Shown: piece by piece, positions 43,644 through 53,484 of the stretch
How positions within the stretch are numbered: position 1 is the stretch's first letter
How the letters are laid out: the number at the start of each line of letters is the position of its first letter
Source: JAWXBA01 sp048499805
Lineage (GTDB): Bacteria > Gemmatimonadota > Gemmatimonadetes > Gemmatimonadales > GWC2-71-9
Direction of reading: 5' to 3'
DNA length: 64,000 nt
NCBI GenBank assembly: GCA_048499805.1
Contig: JASNZF010000001.1
Coordinates: forward strand, 780,620-844,619
Notes under the pieces: generated by a model
Told to the model about the DNA's origin: nothing
Database searches by the model: none
Seen by the model: the letters and a program-made list of their open reading frames with translations, nothing else
Position numbers and translations under genes: made by a program

Positions 43644-44855
43644 ATGACCACGGTACTGGTAGCTGACAAGTTCGAGAAGGTCGGGATCGACGGGCTCGCC
43701 GACCTGGGGTGCCGGGTGGTCCTCCGCCCCGAGCTCACCACCGCCGATCTCCCGGCGGCGATCCGCGAGAGCGACGCCAAGATCCTGGTCGTCCGCAGCA
43801 CCAAGGTCGACGCCGCGGCCCTCGGTTCCGGCGGGAGCCTGAGTCTGGTCATCCGGGCCGGGGCCGGGATCGACACCATCGACGTGCCGAGCGCGTCGCG
43901 GCTGGGCGTGTTCGTCTCGAATTGCCCGGGAAAGAACTCGATCGCCGTCGCGGAGCTGGTGATCGGGCTGCTGCTGTCCATCGACCGCCGGATTCCGGAC
44001 CAGACTGCCGACCTGCGCGCCGGCCAGTGGAAGAAGGGCGAGTACCAGAAGGCGCGCGGCCTGCACGGGCGGATCCTCGGCGTGGTCGGGCTGGGACAGA
44101 TCGGGCAGGAGATCGTCGACCGGGCGCGCGCCTTCGGCATGACCATCGTGGCCTGGTCGCGGCAGCTGACGGTGGAGGATGCGGCGCGCCAGGGGATCGG
44201 CTACTGCCAGACCCCGCTCGAGGTGGCCCGCCTCGCCGATGCCGTCTCGATCAACGTGGCGGCCACCGCGGAGACCAAGCACCTGGTGAACGCCGAGTTC
44301 CTCGGCGCCATGAAGCCCGGGGCCTACCTGATCAACACCTCCCGCGGCACCGTCGTGGACGAGGTGGCGCTGGAACGCGCCATCCGCGAGAAGGGGATCC
44401 GCGCCGGCCTGGACGTGTTCGATCCCGAGCCGGCGGGCGCCGCCGCGGAGTTCACCAACGCCATCGTCCAGGCGCCGGGGGTGTACGGCACCCACCACGT
44501 CGGCGCCTCCACCGAGCAGGCCCAGGTGGCGATCGCGCACGAGGTCATCCGCATCGTCCGCGCCTACATCGAGACCGGCGCCGTGCCCAACTGCGTCAAC
44601 CGGCAGGCGCGGAGCACTGCCACCCACGTCCTGTCCGTGCGCCACCAGAACAAGCCCGGCGTCCTCGCGCACGTCTTCTCGGTCCTCTCGGCCGCCGAGA
44701 TCAACGTCGAGGAGGTGGAGAACATCATCTACTACGGCGCCCAGGCCACGATCGCACGGATCCACCTCGGCCGCGAGCCGTCGGCGGAGGCGATGGCCGC
44801 CATCCGGGCGGACAACCCCAACATCATCAGCGTTGAACTCGCCACCATCGGCTGA
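43644..44855 (+). CDS. serA: D-3-phosphoglycerate dehydrogenase
   Basis: 403 aa. First step of phosphorylated serine synthesis: 3-phosphoglycerate to 3-phosphohydroxypyruvate with NAD. Seen: RAGAGIDTID at 71-80, NAD site GVVGLGQIG at 146-154, catalytic-region RGTVVDE at 234-240, the catalytic His in GTHHVGAST at 282-290, and a C-terminal ACT domain from about 328, the usual place for serine feedback. The 18-base gap after DUF1015 and 12-base gap before serC indicate one operon. Confidence 0.95.
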   Translation: MTTVLVADKFEKVGIDGLADLGCRVVLRPELTTADLPAAIRESDAKILVVRSTKVDAAALGSGGSLSLVIRAGAGIDTIDVPSASRLGVFVSNCPGKNSIAVAELVIGLLLSIDRRIPDQTADLRAGQWKKGEYQKARGLHGRILGVVGLGQIGQEIVDRARAFGMTIVAWSRQLTVEDAARQGIGYCQTPLEVARLADAVSINVAATAETKHLVNAEFLGAMKPGAYLINTSRGTVVDEVALERAIREKGIRAGLDVFDPEPAGAAAEFTNAIVQAPGVYGTHHVGASTEQAQVAIAHEVIRIVRAYIETGAVPNCVNRQARSTATHVLSVRHQNKPGVLAHVFSVLSAAEINVEEVENIIYYGAQATIARIHLGREPSAEAMAAIRADNPNIISVELATIG

Positions 44856-44867
44856 GCGGAGATCCCC

Positions 44868-45956
44868 ATGACTGCCCGCATCCACAACTTCGGCGCCGGT
44901 CCCGGCGTGCTGCCCGAGCCCGTCCTGCAGCAGGCCCGGGAGGACCTCTGGTCCATCGGCGGGTCCGGCATCGGGGTCATGGAGCACAGCCACCGCGGCA
45001 AGCTGTTCGACCGGATCATCCAGGAGGCCGAGGCCGATTGCCGCACGCTGGCCGGGGTCCCCGAGGACTACGAGGTGCTCTTCCTCCAGGGCGGGGCCTC
45101 ACAGCAGTTCGCCCAGGTCCCCATGAACCTTCTGGCCCCGGGCACCACGGCGGACTACCTGCTGACCGGGGTCTGGTCGCAGAAGGCGCTCAAGGAGGCC
45201 AAGGCGATCGGGCAGACCCATGTTGCCGTGACGGGGGAGGCCTCGGCCTTCACCCGCATTCCCGCCGCCGCGGAGATCGCCTGGTCGGCCGCACCGGTCT
45301 ATGCCCACATGACCTCCAACAACACCATCTACGGCACCCAGTGGACCGCCGAGCCGGCCGTCCCGGCCGGCGTCCCGCTGGTGGCCGATACCTCGAGCGA
45401 CATGTTCAGCCGGCCGATCGACATCACCCGGTACGGCCTGGTGTACGCCGGTGCCCAGAAGAACCTGGGACCCTCGGGCGTGGTGCTGGTGATCATCCGC
45501 AAGGACCTGGTCGAACGGGCCTCCGCCACGATCCCGCTCATCCTCCAGTACCGCACCCACGCCAAGGAGCACTCGCTCTACAACACGCCGCCCACCTTCG
45601 GCATCTACATGATGGGCCAGGTCTTCAAGTGGATCCAGGCGGCCGGCGGACTCGCCGCGATGGCCCGCCGCAACGAAGCCAAGGCCGCCCTGCTCTATGA
45701 CACCCTCGACGCGAGCAGCTTCTACACCACCGCCGTGGACCCCGGCAGCCGCTCCCGGATGAACGTCTGCTTCCGGAGCCCCTCCGAGGAACTCGATGCC
45801 CGCTTCGTGGCTGAGGCCACCAAGGCGGGGATGGAGGGACTCAAGGGCCACCGGTCCGCCGGGGGAATGCGGGCCAGCATCTACAATGCCTGCCCCGAGG
45901 CGAGTGTCATCGCGCTGGTCGAGTTCATGCGGGAGTTCGAGCGCGCCAACGGCTGA
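44868..45956 (+). CDS. serC: Phosphoserine aminotransferase
   Basis: 362 aa PLP enzyme, second step of serine synthesis, with a possible second role in pyridoxal phosphate synthesis. Seen: NFGAGPGVLPEPVL at 7-20, MEHSHRGKLF at 38-47, GGASQQF at 75-81, DTSSDMFSRP, and the Schiff-base Lys198 in AGAQKNLGPSG. Normal family length (360). The operon holds no serB phosphatase; the third enzyme must be elsewhere or be replaced. Confidence 0.95.
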   Translation: MTARIHNFGAGPGVLPEPVLQQAREDLWSIGGSGIGVMEHSHRGKLFDRIIQEAEADCRTLAGVPEDYEVLFLQGGASQQFAQVPMNLLAPGTTADYLLTGVWSQKALKEAKAIGQTHVAVTGEASAFTRIPAAAEIAWSAAPVYAHMTSNNTIYGTQWTAEPAVPAGVPLVADTSSDMFSRPIDITRYGLVYAGAQKNLGPSGVVLVIIRKDLVERASATIPLILQYRTHAKEHSLYNTPPTFGIYMMGQVFKWIQAAGGLAAMARRNEAKAALLYDTLDASSFYTTAVDPGSRSRMNVCFRSPSEELDARFVAEATKAGMEGLKGHRSAGGMRASIYNACPEASVIALVEFMREFERANG

Positions 45957-45963
45957 CCGGACC

Positions 45964-46830
45964 GTGCCCCCTCCCGCTCCGCCAGCGCTGCCCACGCCAC
46001 TCGTCTCCACCGACTGGCTGGCCGGCGCGCTCGGCGAGCCCGGGCTCGTCGTCGTCGATGCCTCCTGGTACCTCCCCCAGCAGGGCCGCGATGCCGCGGC
46101 GGAGTTCCGGGCCGGTCACATTCCCGGTGCCCGCTTCTTCGACCTCGACGCGGCCAGTGATCCCGGCAGCGATCTTCCCCACATGCTCCCCACCCCGGAG
46201 CACTTTGCCCGCCACATGACCGGGCTCGGCATCTCGGCCGGTAGCCGGGTCGTCGTGTACGACGGGAGCGGCATCCAGCTCAGCGCGCCCCGGCTCTGGT
46301 GGATGCTTCGGGTCTTCGGGCACGATCAGGTCGCGGTGCTCGATGGCGGGATGCGGGCCTGGCGGGACGAGGGCCGGCCCATCGAGCCGGGAGACCCCGA
46401 CCCGGTCGCCGGGGCCGTGTTCGAGCCCGGTTGGCGGGGGGAACTGGTGCGGAGCCGGGCCCAGGTCGAGGCCGCCGTCGGCAGCGGCGTGCCCCAGATC
46501 GGCGATGCCCGCAGCAGCGGAAGGTTTCGGGGGACCGAACCGGAGCCGCGGCCCGGACTGCAGGCCGGGCACCTGCCCGGAAGCTGCAACCTCCCCTTCA
46601 CCGAGCTGGTCGATCCCACTTCGGGACGCTACCTGCCGGCGCGAGAACTCCAGCGGCTCCTGGCCAGCGCGGGACTCGCGGCCGACCAGCCGGCGATTCT
46701 CCTGTGCGGCAGCGGGGTCACCGCCTGCTCGCTGGCGCTCGCCATGGAACTCGCCGGGGCAGGACCGGTGGCGGTCTACGATGGCAGCTGGTCCGAATGG
46801 GGAAGGGATGGTGCGGTCGAGACGGGGTGA
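45964..46830 (+). CDS. sseA: 3-mercaptopyruvate / thiosulfate sulfurtransferase
   Basis: 288 aa with two rhodanese domains. The inactive N-terminal domain has VVDASWYLP and GHIPGARFFDLD; the catalytic domain ends with Cys248 in CGSGVTAC, the CG[ST]GVTA loop of mercaptopyruvate sulfurtransferases rather than the CRKGVT of thiosulfate enzymes. GTG 45964 is 8 bases after serC and starts a short Pro-rich N-terminus. Placing sulfur transfer after serine synthesis hints at a link to cysteine metabolism. Confidence 0.9.
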   Translation: MPPPAPPALPTPLVSTDWLAGALGEPGLVVVDASWYLPQQGRDAAAEFRAGHIPGARFFDLDAASDPGSDLPHMLPTPEHFARHMTGLGISAGSRVVVYDGSGIQLSAPRLWWMLRVFGHDQVAVLDGGMRAWRDEGRPIEPGDPDPVAGAVFEPGWRGELVRSRAQVEAAVGSGVPQIGDARSSGRFRGTEPEPRPGLQAGHLPGSCNLPFTELVDPTSGRYLPARELQRLLASAGLAADQPAILLCGSGVTACSLALAMELAGAGPVAVYDGSWSEWGRDGAVETG

Positions 46831-46859
46831 CTGGGCCAGGCCGAACAACTCCGGCGGGT

Positions 46860-47348
46860 TCAGCAGGTCGGGGTGTCGCCTCCCCGGAGCGCGTCCAGCA
46901 GGCCGATCAGGGCCTTCTGCTGGCCCTCGGGCAGGTTCCGCAGCACCTCGTCGTGCGCGACCCGAAGCGGTTCCTCAACCTCCTCCAGCAGGGCCAGACC
47001 CTTGGACGTGATCCGGCAGTAGACCACCCGCCGGTCCTCCGAGCAGCGCGAGCGGTCCGCCCACCCATGCGCCACCAGGCGATCGATCAGCCGGGTGATC
47101 CCCGGCGAATGCTCGACCATCCGCTCGGCGATCTCCAGCGTCGGCAGCCCCCGTTCCCCGGCTCCCCGGAGGATCCGCAGCACGTTGTACTGCTGGGTGG
47201 ACACCTCGAACGGCTCCAGCACCTGGGCGAAATGCCGACGTACCAGGTCGCCGGTCCGGAGGATGCCCAGGATCGCCTCTTCGCCCGTGGTCAGAAAGGG
47301 ACGGGACTGCTTGAGTTCCCGCTGGAGGAGTCCGGGGTCAGGTGTCAT
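46860..47348 (-). CDS. MarR-family transcriptional regulator
   Basis: 162 aa winged-helix regulator. Dimer helix at the N-terminus, then STQQYNVLRIL, LPTLEIAERMVEHSPGITRLIDRLVAHG (recognition region) and the wing DRRVVYCRITSKG. It is convergent with sseA (29-base gap) and downstream of the O-antigen ligase-like gene. A sigma70-like promoter and a 7-bp inverted repeat lie directly upstream, so autoregulation is likely; the predicted start of transcription coincides with the ATG, implying a leaderless message. Target pathway unknown. Confidence 0.9.
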   Translation of the reverse strand: MTPDPGLLQRELKQSRPFLTTGEEAILGILRTGDLVRRHFAQVLEPFEVSTQQYNVLRILRGAGERGLPTLEIAERMVEHSPGITRLIDRLVAHGWADRSRCSEDRRVVYCRITSKGLALLEEVEEPLRVAHDEVLRNLPEGQQKALIGLLDALRGGDTPTC

Positions 47349-47354
47349 GCTCGG

Positions 47355-47399
47355 AAGATACCATCACAAGTATTGACGGATCAACCATGACGTCCGTCA
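47355..47399 (-). promoter_or_regulatory. Leaderless promoter and inverted-repeat operator of marR
   Basis: Minus strand TTGATC (47379-47384), 18-base spacer and TATCTT (47355-47360). TGACGGA (47374-47380) and TCCGTCA (47393-47399) are perfect inverted repeats with a 12-base spacer and overlap the -35, a good spot for a MarR dimer. Confidence 0.5.
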
Positions 47400-47403
47400 C
47401 CGG

Positions 47404-49011
47404 TCAGAGGTTCACCCCCCGGCCACACCGGGCGGCGGCCCGCCGCGCCGAGGGATGATGGGGATAGAGCAGGAGGGCCTGGCGTCCATGAGGGCGCGCC
47501 TGGTCGCACCGCAGCCGGCTCGCCAGGATCAGCTGCAGCCGGAAGTTGCCGGGGTCGATGAACGCGGCCTGGCGGACCGCGGCGAGATCCCGTCCCGTCC
47601 CGGCCTCGAGCAGCGCCACCAGCTGTGCGGTGCTTCGTGAGGCGGTCACCGTCATCAGGCTGACCATCAACGGGAAGAACAGCAGCCCGGTGCGGCGTGA
47701 GACCGGCCGTTCCAGCACCGGGCCGGTCTCGGGAACAAGGATGCCGCAGGCGGCCCAGAAGAACAGCGTTGGGGGGGCAAGCAGCAGGACGGCGTCAAAC
47801 AGCCCGCAGGTGGCCGTGGCGGCCAGGACCGCCAGCAGCGTGGCGGAGTGATGCGCCACGGTCTCGTCGGGGTCCCGGAGGCGCCTGGCGGCGCTGAGTG
47901 CCATGGTGAATCCGATCAGGAGCAGGAGCAGCACCCCGACCGGTCCGCGTTCCGCCAGCGTGGCGACCCAGTCGCTGCTGGGCCAGGGATTGGTGGGGAT
48001 GGGGGAGGCCGCGGCAAAACTCGGGTCGCCCGGCGTCGTGACCAGCGGATATTCCACCGCCCAGTTCCCCGGCCCAACCCCGAAGATCGGTGATCGGCGG
48101 ACCAGGTCCAGGGTGTTGCGGTATTGGATCAGTCGCCCGCGACCGGACCCATCCTGGTAGTTCACCAGGCCGCCCAGGGTGTCGCGATAGGGCGAATCCG
48201 ACCGCCACTCGAGCTGGTTCGGGATCACCAGTGCCGCGATGATCCCCGCCGTCATCGCCAGCAGGGTGATCCCGATCCGGCCCCGACGGATCGGCTCCGC
48301 CCGTGGGCCCCGGCTCGCCACGAGGGCCGCGATGGCCAGACAGCCCAGGCTGACCGCGCCGGCCAGCCAGGCCGCGCGAGATCGCGTGAGCACCACCAGC
48401 GTCATGGAGACGACCACCCCGACCAGTCCCAGGAGGAACCCGATCGATCCGCGTGACCGGACCGTCCGCATCAGCAGGATCGGCAGGACGATCACCGTCA
48501 GGTGGGCAAGGAAGTTCCGGTTCCCCAGCGTGCCTCCGGGGGCCCGCGACTCGGCCAGCAGGGGGAACTCCACTCCGTGCGCCTGCGCCACCCCGGTGGC
48601 AGCCGCCACCACTGCGGCGAAGGTGAGCCCCCCCAGCACGAGCCCCGCCCGGCCCCCGCGTCCCGCCCGCAGCGCCATCCAGAAGATCACCGCCCCCGAG
48701 AGGCTGATCCCCATCGCGCGCCACGCCTGCCAATAGTTGGTCGCGAACGCTGCGGACAGCGTCCCCCAGACCACCCAGGCCACCAGCAGCCAAGCCGGCA
48801 TCGTGAGCCGAATCGCGGGGAGGGACCAGGCCAGGAGGGGAACCCCGAGGAGGGCCGTCAGGTGGAGGGCCAGTTCCTTGGGAAACGCATGACGGTCGAG
48901 GTCGAACAACTCCGATGGCACGCCGGCCACCACGACGGCCAGGGCGCCCGTCACCAGGAGGAGCGCCAGGACGAGTGCCGAGAGCCGGGAAGGGGGCGTA
49001 GGTTCAAGCAC
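47404..49011 (-). CDS. O-antigen ligase/polymerase-like membrane protein
   Basis: About 535 aa with 11-12 hydrophobic helices. The large periplasmic loop, with GNRNFLAH, YQDGSGRGRLIQYRNTLDLVRRSPIFGVGPGNW and SDWVATLAERGPVG (pieces of the Wzy_C region), identifies the WaaL/Wzy superfamily. GTG 49011 is taken as start since the first helix follows soon after; the longer open frame to 49410 overlaps the divergent gene. The C-terminal ~80 residues (HPSARRAAARC and before) look like a short TPR-type tail. It may ligate or polymerise the glycan made by the cluster 20 kb away. Confidence 0.78.
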   Translation of the reverse strand: MLEPTPPSRLSALVLALLLVTGALAVVVAGVPSELFDLDRHAFPKELALHLTALLGVPLLAWSLPAIRLTMPAWLLVAWVVWGTLSAAFATNYWQAWRAMGISLSGAVIFWMALRAGRGGRAGLVLGGLTFAAVVAAATGVAQAHGVEFPLLAESRAPGGTLGNRNFLAHLTVIVLPILLMRTVRSRGSIGFLLGLVGVVVSMTLVVLTRSRAAWLAGAVSLGCLAIAALVASRGPRAEPIRRGRIGITLLAMTAGIIAALVIPNQLEWRSDSPYRDTLGGLVNYQDGSGRGRLIQYRNTLDLVRRSPIFGVGPGNWAVEYPLVTTPGDPSFAAASPIPTNPWPSSDWVATLAERGPVGVLLLLLIGFTMALSAARRLRDPDETVAHHSATLLAVLAATATCGLFDAVLLLAPPTLFFWAACGILVPETGPVLERPVSRRTGLLFFPLMVSLMTVTASRSTAQLVALLEAGTGRDLAAVRQAAFIDPGNFRLQLILASRLRCDQARPHGRQALLLYPHHPSARRAAARCGRGVNL

Positions 49012-49081
49012 GGGCCCGCAAGTATCGCGGGTGGGACACCGTGCCGACAAGCCCACCCACCCCGCCATGCTAGATTTCGGC

Positions 49082-49672
49082 ATGGACTCCGAACTCCCCG
49101 ACGACCCGATCTCACCCGACGGCCTGCCGGAACCGGTGGCCAGTGTCATTGTTGCCACCGAGGAGGCGCTCCCTGTCCGTCTCGAACGCATGGCGGACGA
49201 TCCCAGTCTCGGCGACGACCTCGTCGTCCTTGGCTCGTACCTCGGTGAGCGCCTGGTGGCCCGCTGCGCGGTACCTCCGGCGGCCGCGGCCATGATCGAG
49301 GAGCAGGCCCTGCTCCGTGACCCGGTGCGGCTGGTGCTGGCGGTGCGCGAGGCCGCCCCGGGGCTGCAGTGCCAACTCTTCGCCCTGGTGACGATGCCGC
49401 CCGACGCCACCGAGGCCGAACCCGCGGCGGAGCCGTGGGCCGACAGCCTCCCGGGGGCGAGCTATGATCGGGAGGTCGGGCTCGCCCGTGCCGGCGAGTC
49501 GGCGGACGACGAAGCCCAGGCGGCTGTGCTCCTGGGACAGATCGTCCGGTTCGACCGCGATCGCCGGTACCCGGGGAGCCTGCCTGACGAGGCTGTCGAC
49601 GTCCTCTCCGCCATCGTCCAGGGCAAGCTGGTCGAGGTGGTCGACAAGCTCCTGGACGACCTGCTGGAATAG
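49082..49672 (+). CDS. Hypothetical protein
   Basis: 196 aa acidic soluble protein of no family I recognise. ATG 49082 and ATG 49067 are both possible; neither has a clear ribosome binding site. Two regions stand out: a DDLVVLGSYLGERLVARCAVPP segment near the start, and a C-terminal helix pair ending VQGKLVEVVDKLLDDLLE. Codon use looks like the neighbours. It is divergent from the O-antigen ligase-like gene and 59 bases before a small membrane protein gene. Confidence 0.6.
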   Translation: MDSELPDDPISPDGLPEPVASVIVATEEALPVRLERMADDPSLGDDLVVLGSYLGERLVARCAVPPAAAAMIEEQALLRDPVRLVLAVREAAPGLQCQLFALVTMPPDATEAEPAAEPWADSLPGASYDREVGLARAGESADDEAQAAVLLGQIVRFDRDRRYPGSLPDEAVDVLSAIVQGKLVEVVDKLLDDLLE

Positions 49673-49731
49673 CCGTCGCTCGGGGCCACCCCGAGCCATT
49701 TCATGGTGCCACACTTCACGACTGGAATTCC

Positions 49732-50100
49732 ATGTCCTACGAGTTCTACAAGATCCTGCACCTCGCGGCCATCATCGGGGTGTTTGCCAGCCTGGGCGCC
49801 ACCTGCTTTCACGCCATGAATGGGGGCGTGCGGGCGGGGAGCACCGGACGCGGCCTGGTCGCGGGGCTGCACGGCGGCGGCATCCTGCTGGCGCTGGTCG
49901 CCGGGTTCGGGCTTCTGGCGCGGACCGGACTGATGGGAGGGTGGCCTGGCTGGGTGTGGGCCAAGCTGGCGCTGTGGCTGCTGCTCGCCGGCCTCGTGGC
50001 CGTACCCTACCGTCGGCCGGAGCTGGCCCGGCCCGTCCTCCTCGCGCTGCCGGGCCTGGGCCTGGCCGCCGCGTGGCTTGCCATCCTCAAACCCTTCTGA
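49732..50100 (+). CDS. Small four-helix membrane protein
   Basis: 122 aa with four hydrophobic helices (about 8-27, 42-60, 74-90, 98-117). The opening YEFYKILHLAAIIGVFASLGA, with a histidine in the first helix, resembles SirB2-like and other small heme- or copper-associated membrane proteins, but no firm family call is possible. It ends 9 bases before icd, so the two are probably co-transcribed. Confidence 0.65.
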   Translation: MSYEFYKILHLAAIIGVFASLGATCFHAMNGGVRAGSTGRGLVAGLHGGGILLALVAGFGLLARTGLMGGWPGWVWAKLALWLLLAGLVAVPYRRPELARPVLLALPGLGLAAAWLAILKPF

Positions 50101-50109
50101 GCCCCGACC

Positions 50110-51369
<1,260 letters not shown>

Positions 51370-51471
51370 GGGGAGCGAGAAGGCAGAAGGGAGAAGCAAG
51401 AACTAGAAAGCAGCAAGCAGGAAGCAGGAAGCAACAGGCGGGGAGCGAGAGGCAGGAAAAGGAACGGAACC
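51370..51471 (+). repeat. Purine-rich intergenic repeat tract
   Basis: About 100 bases between icd and the DUF3293 gene that are almost all purine on the plus strand (runs such as GAAGCAGGAAGCAGGAAGC). It contains AGAAGGGAGAAG at 51385-51396, the reverse complement of the 12-base core CTTCTCCCTTCT found in two other gaps (52038-52049 and 60630-60641). Confidence 0.6.
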
Positions 51472-51492
51472 GTGGCCCGCGAGCGAGGTGCA

Positions 51493-51969
51493 ATGGTTGG
51501 TGACCCTGGGGAACAGGGCCCCCTGGCACCGGAGCCGCCCCTGATCGTCGCCTGGACGGGGGCGGTGCTGGTGTTCGCGGGCAGCGACCTGGTGATCGAC
51601 CTCCGAGGGGAGGCCGACGCAGGGCTGCCTCGCAGGTTGGCCGAACTCGGGCTGGCGGGACCGTTTGCGGTGGTCACGCCGTGCAATCCCAGGGGTCGGG
51701 TGGTGGATCCGCAGGAGAATGACCGAAGGGTGGCCGCGGCTGCCGCGGTGCTTGCAGGACGCGGACTGTCCACCGTTCCCGTCGACGGGCAGTCTCCCGA
51801 CGGGAGCCACCGCGAAGCGGGCTGGGCGGTCTCTGTTGCCAGGCCCGAAGCGCTGGCACTCGCCCGGGAATGGGAGCAGGAGGGGCTCTACTGGTGGGAC
51901 GGCGCCCGGTTCTGGATCGTCTCCGTCGCAGGGGACTGGCCCGACATCGCGCTGCCGGTCAGGGAATAG
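51493..51969 (+). CDS. DUF3293 family protein
   Basis: 158 aa from ATG 51493; GTG 51472 would add 7 residues and is an alternative. Family pattern seen: FAVVTPCNPRG near 57-67, a following N-R-R helix (QENDRRVAAAAAVLAGRG), VDGQSPDGSHREAGWAVS and a C-terminal ALAREWEQEGLYWWDGARFWIVS. Small soluble protein, function unknown, about normal length for the family. It is flanked on both sides by copies of the skewed intergenic repeat. Confidence 0.8.
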   Translation: MVGDPGEQGPLAPEPPLIVAWTGAVLVFAGSDLVIDLRGEADAGLPRRLAELGLAGPFAVVTPCNPRGRVVDPQENDRRVAAAAAVLAGRGLSTVPVDGQSPDGSHREAGWAVSVARPEALALAREWEQEGLYWWDGARFWIVSVAGDWPDIALPVRE

Positions 51970-52030
51970 GGCATCGATCCGGCGTGCCACCCGCAACCAC
52001 GAGTCCGCCCCGCCTGGATGCTGCTGGTGC

Positions 52031-52060
52031 CCCGTTCCTTCTCCCTTCTCCCTTTTCCCT
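52031..52060 (+). repeat. Pyrimidine-rich intergenic repeat
   Basis: Thirty bases of C/T-rich sequence between convergent genes (DUF3293 and the anti-sigma factor), with the core CTTCTCCCTTCT at 52038-52049. It has the opposite strand orientation to the 51370-51471 tract. Confidence 0.55.
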
Positions 52061-52061
52061 G

Positions 52062-52997
52062 CTACCTCACCCTCCTCCGCAACGCGGCAAGTGAATCCGC
52101 GCTGATTGGTCCCCGCAGCGCCACCTCGATGCTGTCGCCCGCCCGCCGCTGCTCCAGGATCAGCTTGCCGGCCTGTAGCGGGTAGATCACCCGTACCCGG
52201 CTGTCGGAGGCCTCCAGCCGATCGGGAACCAGGCCCTCGATCAGGCGCAGGCTGCCTCCCATTCGCGCCACGGCGTCGGGGAAGCTGATCGGCGCGAACG
52301 ATTCCAGCGAGACCTCCTGCCGCAGGACAGCGGCCTCGGGGGGGCGCGGGGCCGCCGCTGGGGCGGCAGCGCTCCGGAGGTCGGCGCCGCGAGCGGCCGC
52401 ACCCGGATCCGGCACCACGCGCTCGGCGAGCTTGGCGGCCTCGGCGTCGCTCCGAACCGAGGCGCGGCCCAGTGCATCAGGCTGGTCCCGGGCTGGTGGC
52501 GGGATCGGTGCGGCCGGGACTGCCCTGCGTTCCGTGGGTGACTCGGCGCTCCGCTGCGCGGTTGCAGTCGCCGCGGGGTCGGGCTCCGTGGTTCCGGTGG
52601 CGAGTGCCACGTCGTTGGCTGCATCGGCAACCGCACCGGTGGTCGGGGCCGCCACGGCGTCCTCGGCCAGCCCGGCGGTCGGCAGCGCTGCGGGGCCGCG
52701 GGCCCACCAACCCAACCCGGCTGCCATGGCCACGGTCGCTGCCCAGGCCACCAGCCGGTAGGTGCGGGTGCGGGATCTCCCCCGCAGTGGGGCCACCGCC
52801 GCTGCCGGAGCCGGTGCACTCCCGTCCCCGAGCGAGGTGATCATCGCCTCTGCCTCGCCTGCCAGGTCGCGGAGTTCCTGCAGCAGCGCGCGGCACGCTG
52901 CGCATTCCTTCAGGTGCGCCTGGATTGGCGGCAACTCCACCGACGGAATCTCGCCGTCGAGCAGCGCGGTCAGCACGCCTTCCTCAAGATGCGACAT
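52062..52997 (-). CDS. Zinc-finger anti-sigma factor, membrane-anchored
   Basis: 311 aa. The N-terminal ZAS/zf-HC2 motif is His28-x3-Cys32-x2-Cys35 (HLKECAAC); a single helix follows near 80-98 (YRLVAWAATVAMAAGLGWW). The rest is a long Ala/Pro-rich periplasmic region ending in a structured ~90-residue domain (EVSLESFAPISFPDAVARMGG and after). ATG 52997 lies 14 bases inside the end of the sigma factor gene, the usual pairing. It should hold the ECF sigma factor inactive at the membrane until a signal arrives. Confidence 0.85.
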   Translation of the reverse strand: MSHLEEGVLTALLDGEIPSVELPPIQAHLKECAACRALLQELRDLAGEAEAMITSLGDGSAPAPAAAVAPLRGRSRTRTYRLVAWAATVAMAAGLGWWARGPAALPTAGLAEDAVAAPTTGAVADAANDVALATGTTEPDPAATATAQRSAESPTERRAVPAAPIPPPARDQPDALGRASVRSDAEAAKLAERVVPDPGAAARGADLRSAAAPAAAPRPPEAAVLRQEVSLESFAPISFPDAVARMGGSLRLIEGLVPDRLEASDSRVRVIYPLQAGKLILEQRRAGDSIEVALRGPISADSLAALRRRVR

Positions 52998-53484
52998 GAC
53001 GGGTCCCCTCCTCCTGCCGGTACGCGTCCACGAGGCGGCGGCGTGCCCGCGACAGGGTCGTACCGATCGCCCCCTTGGCCAGCCCCAGCGTGGCGGCAAT
53101 CTCGTCGTAGTTGAATCCCTCGGCCTTGAGCAGCAGCGCCTCCCGATCCCGGTCGGTCAGCGTATCCAATGCGCGGCGGACCCGGGCCACCGACTCGTCG
53201 CGCTCGACGCCCTCGTCGGGTGCCGCCGCGTGGGGCGCCTGCTCGGCCCGGTACAGCTCCAGTCTCCGCCCCTGGCGCACTGCCTTGCGCCCGTCCTCGC
53301 GCACCAGGTTGAGCGCCACCGCGAAGAGCCAGGGCCGGGGGTTCCGCGGTGGCGCGGCCACGGCCCGCGCGAAGACTTCCTGTGCCAGGTCCTCCGCGCG
53401 GTCGCGATCGCCCGTGCGGCGGAACAGCATCCGCACGAGCGACGCGTGGTATTCCGCGAACAGTCCTGCCAGGAAGTCGGTCAT
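52984..53484 (-). CDS. ECF RNA polymerase sigma factor
   Basis: 166 aa with regions 2 and 4 only. Region 2 includes LVRMLFRRTGDRDRAEDLAQEVFARA and PRPWLFAVALNLVRED; region 4 includes LDTLTDRDREALLLKAEGFNYDEIAATLGLAKGAIGTTLSRAR given here as its ends LDTLTDRDREALLL and GAIGTTLSRARRRL. ATG 53484 overlaps the VWA gene stop as ATGA; the anti-sigma gene overlaps its end. The operon order VWA protein, sigma, anti-sigma suggests the VWA protein is sensor or target. Confidence 0.92.
   Translation of the reverse strand: MTDFLAGLFAEYHASLVRMLFRRTGDRDRAEDLAQEVFARAVAAPPRNPRPWLFAVALNLVREDGRKAVRQGRRLELYRAEQAPHAAAPDEGVERDESVARVRRALDTLTDRDREALLLKAEGFNYDEIAATLGLAKGAIGTTLSRARRRLVDAYRQEEGTRHVAS

Noticed and set aside
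47404..49410. 668-codon version of the O-antigen ligase-like protein
   Set aside because: The extra N-terminal part overlaps the divergent gene at 49082 and is not hydrophobic or family-like.
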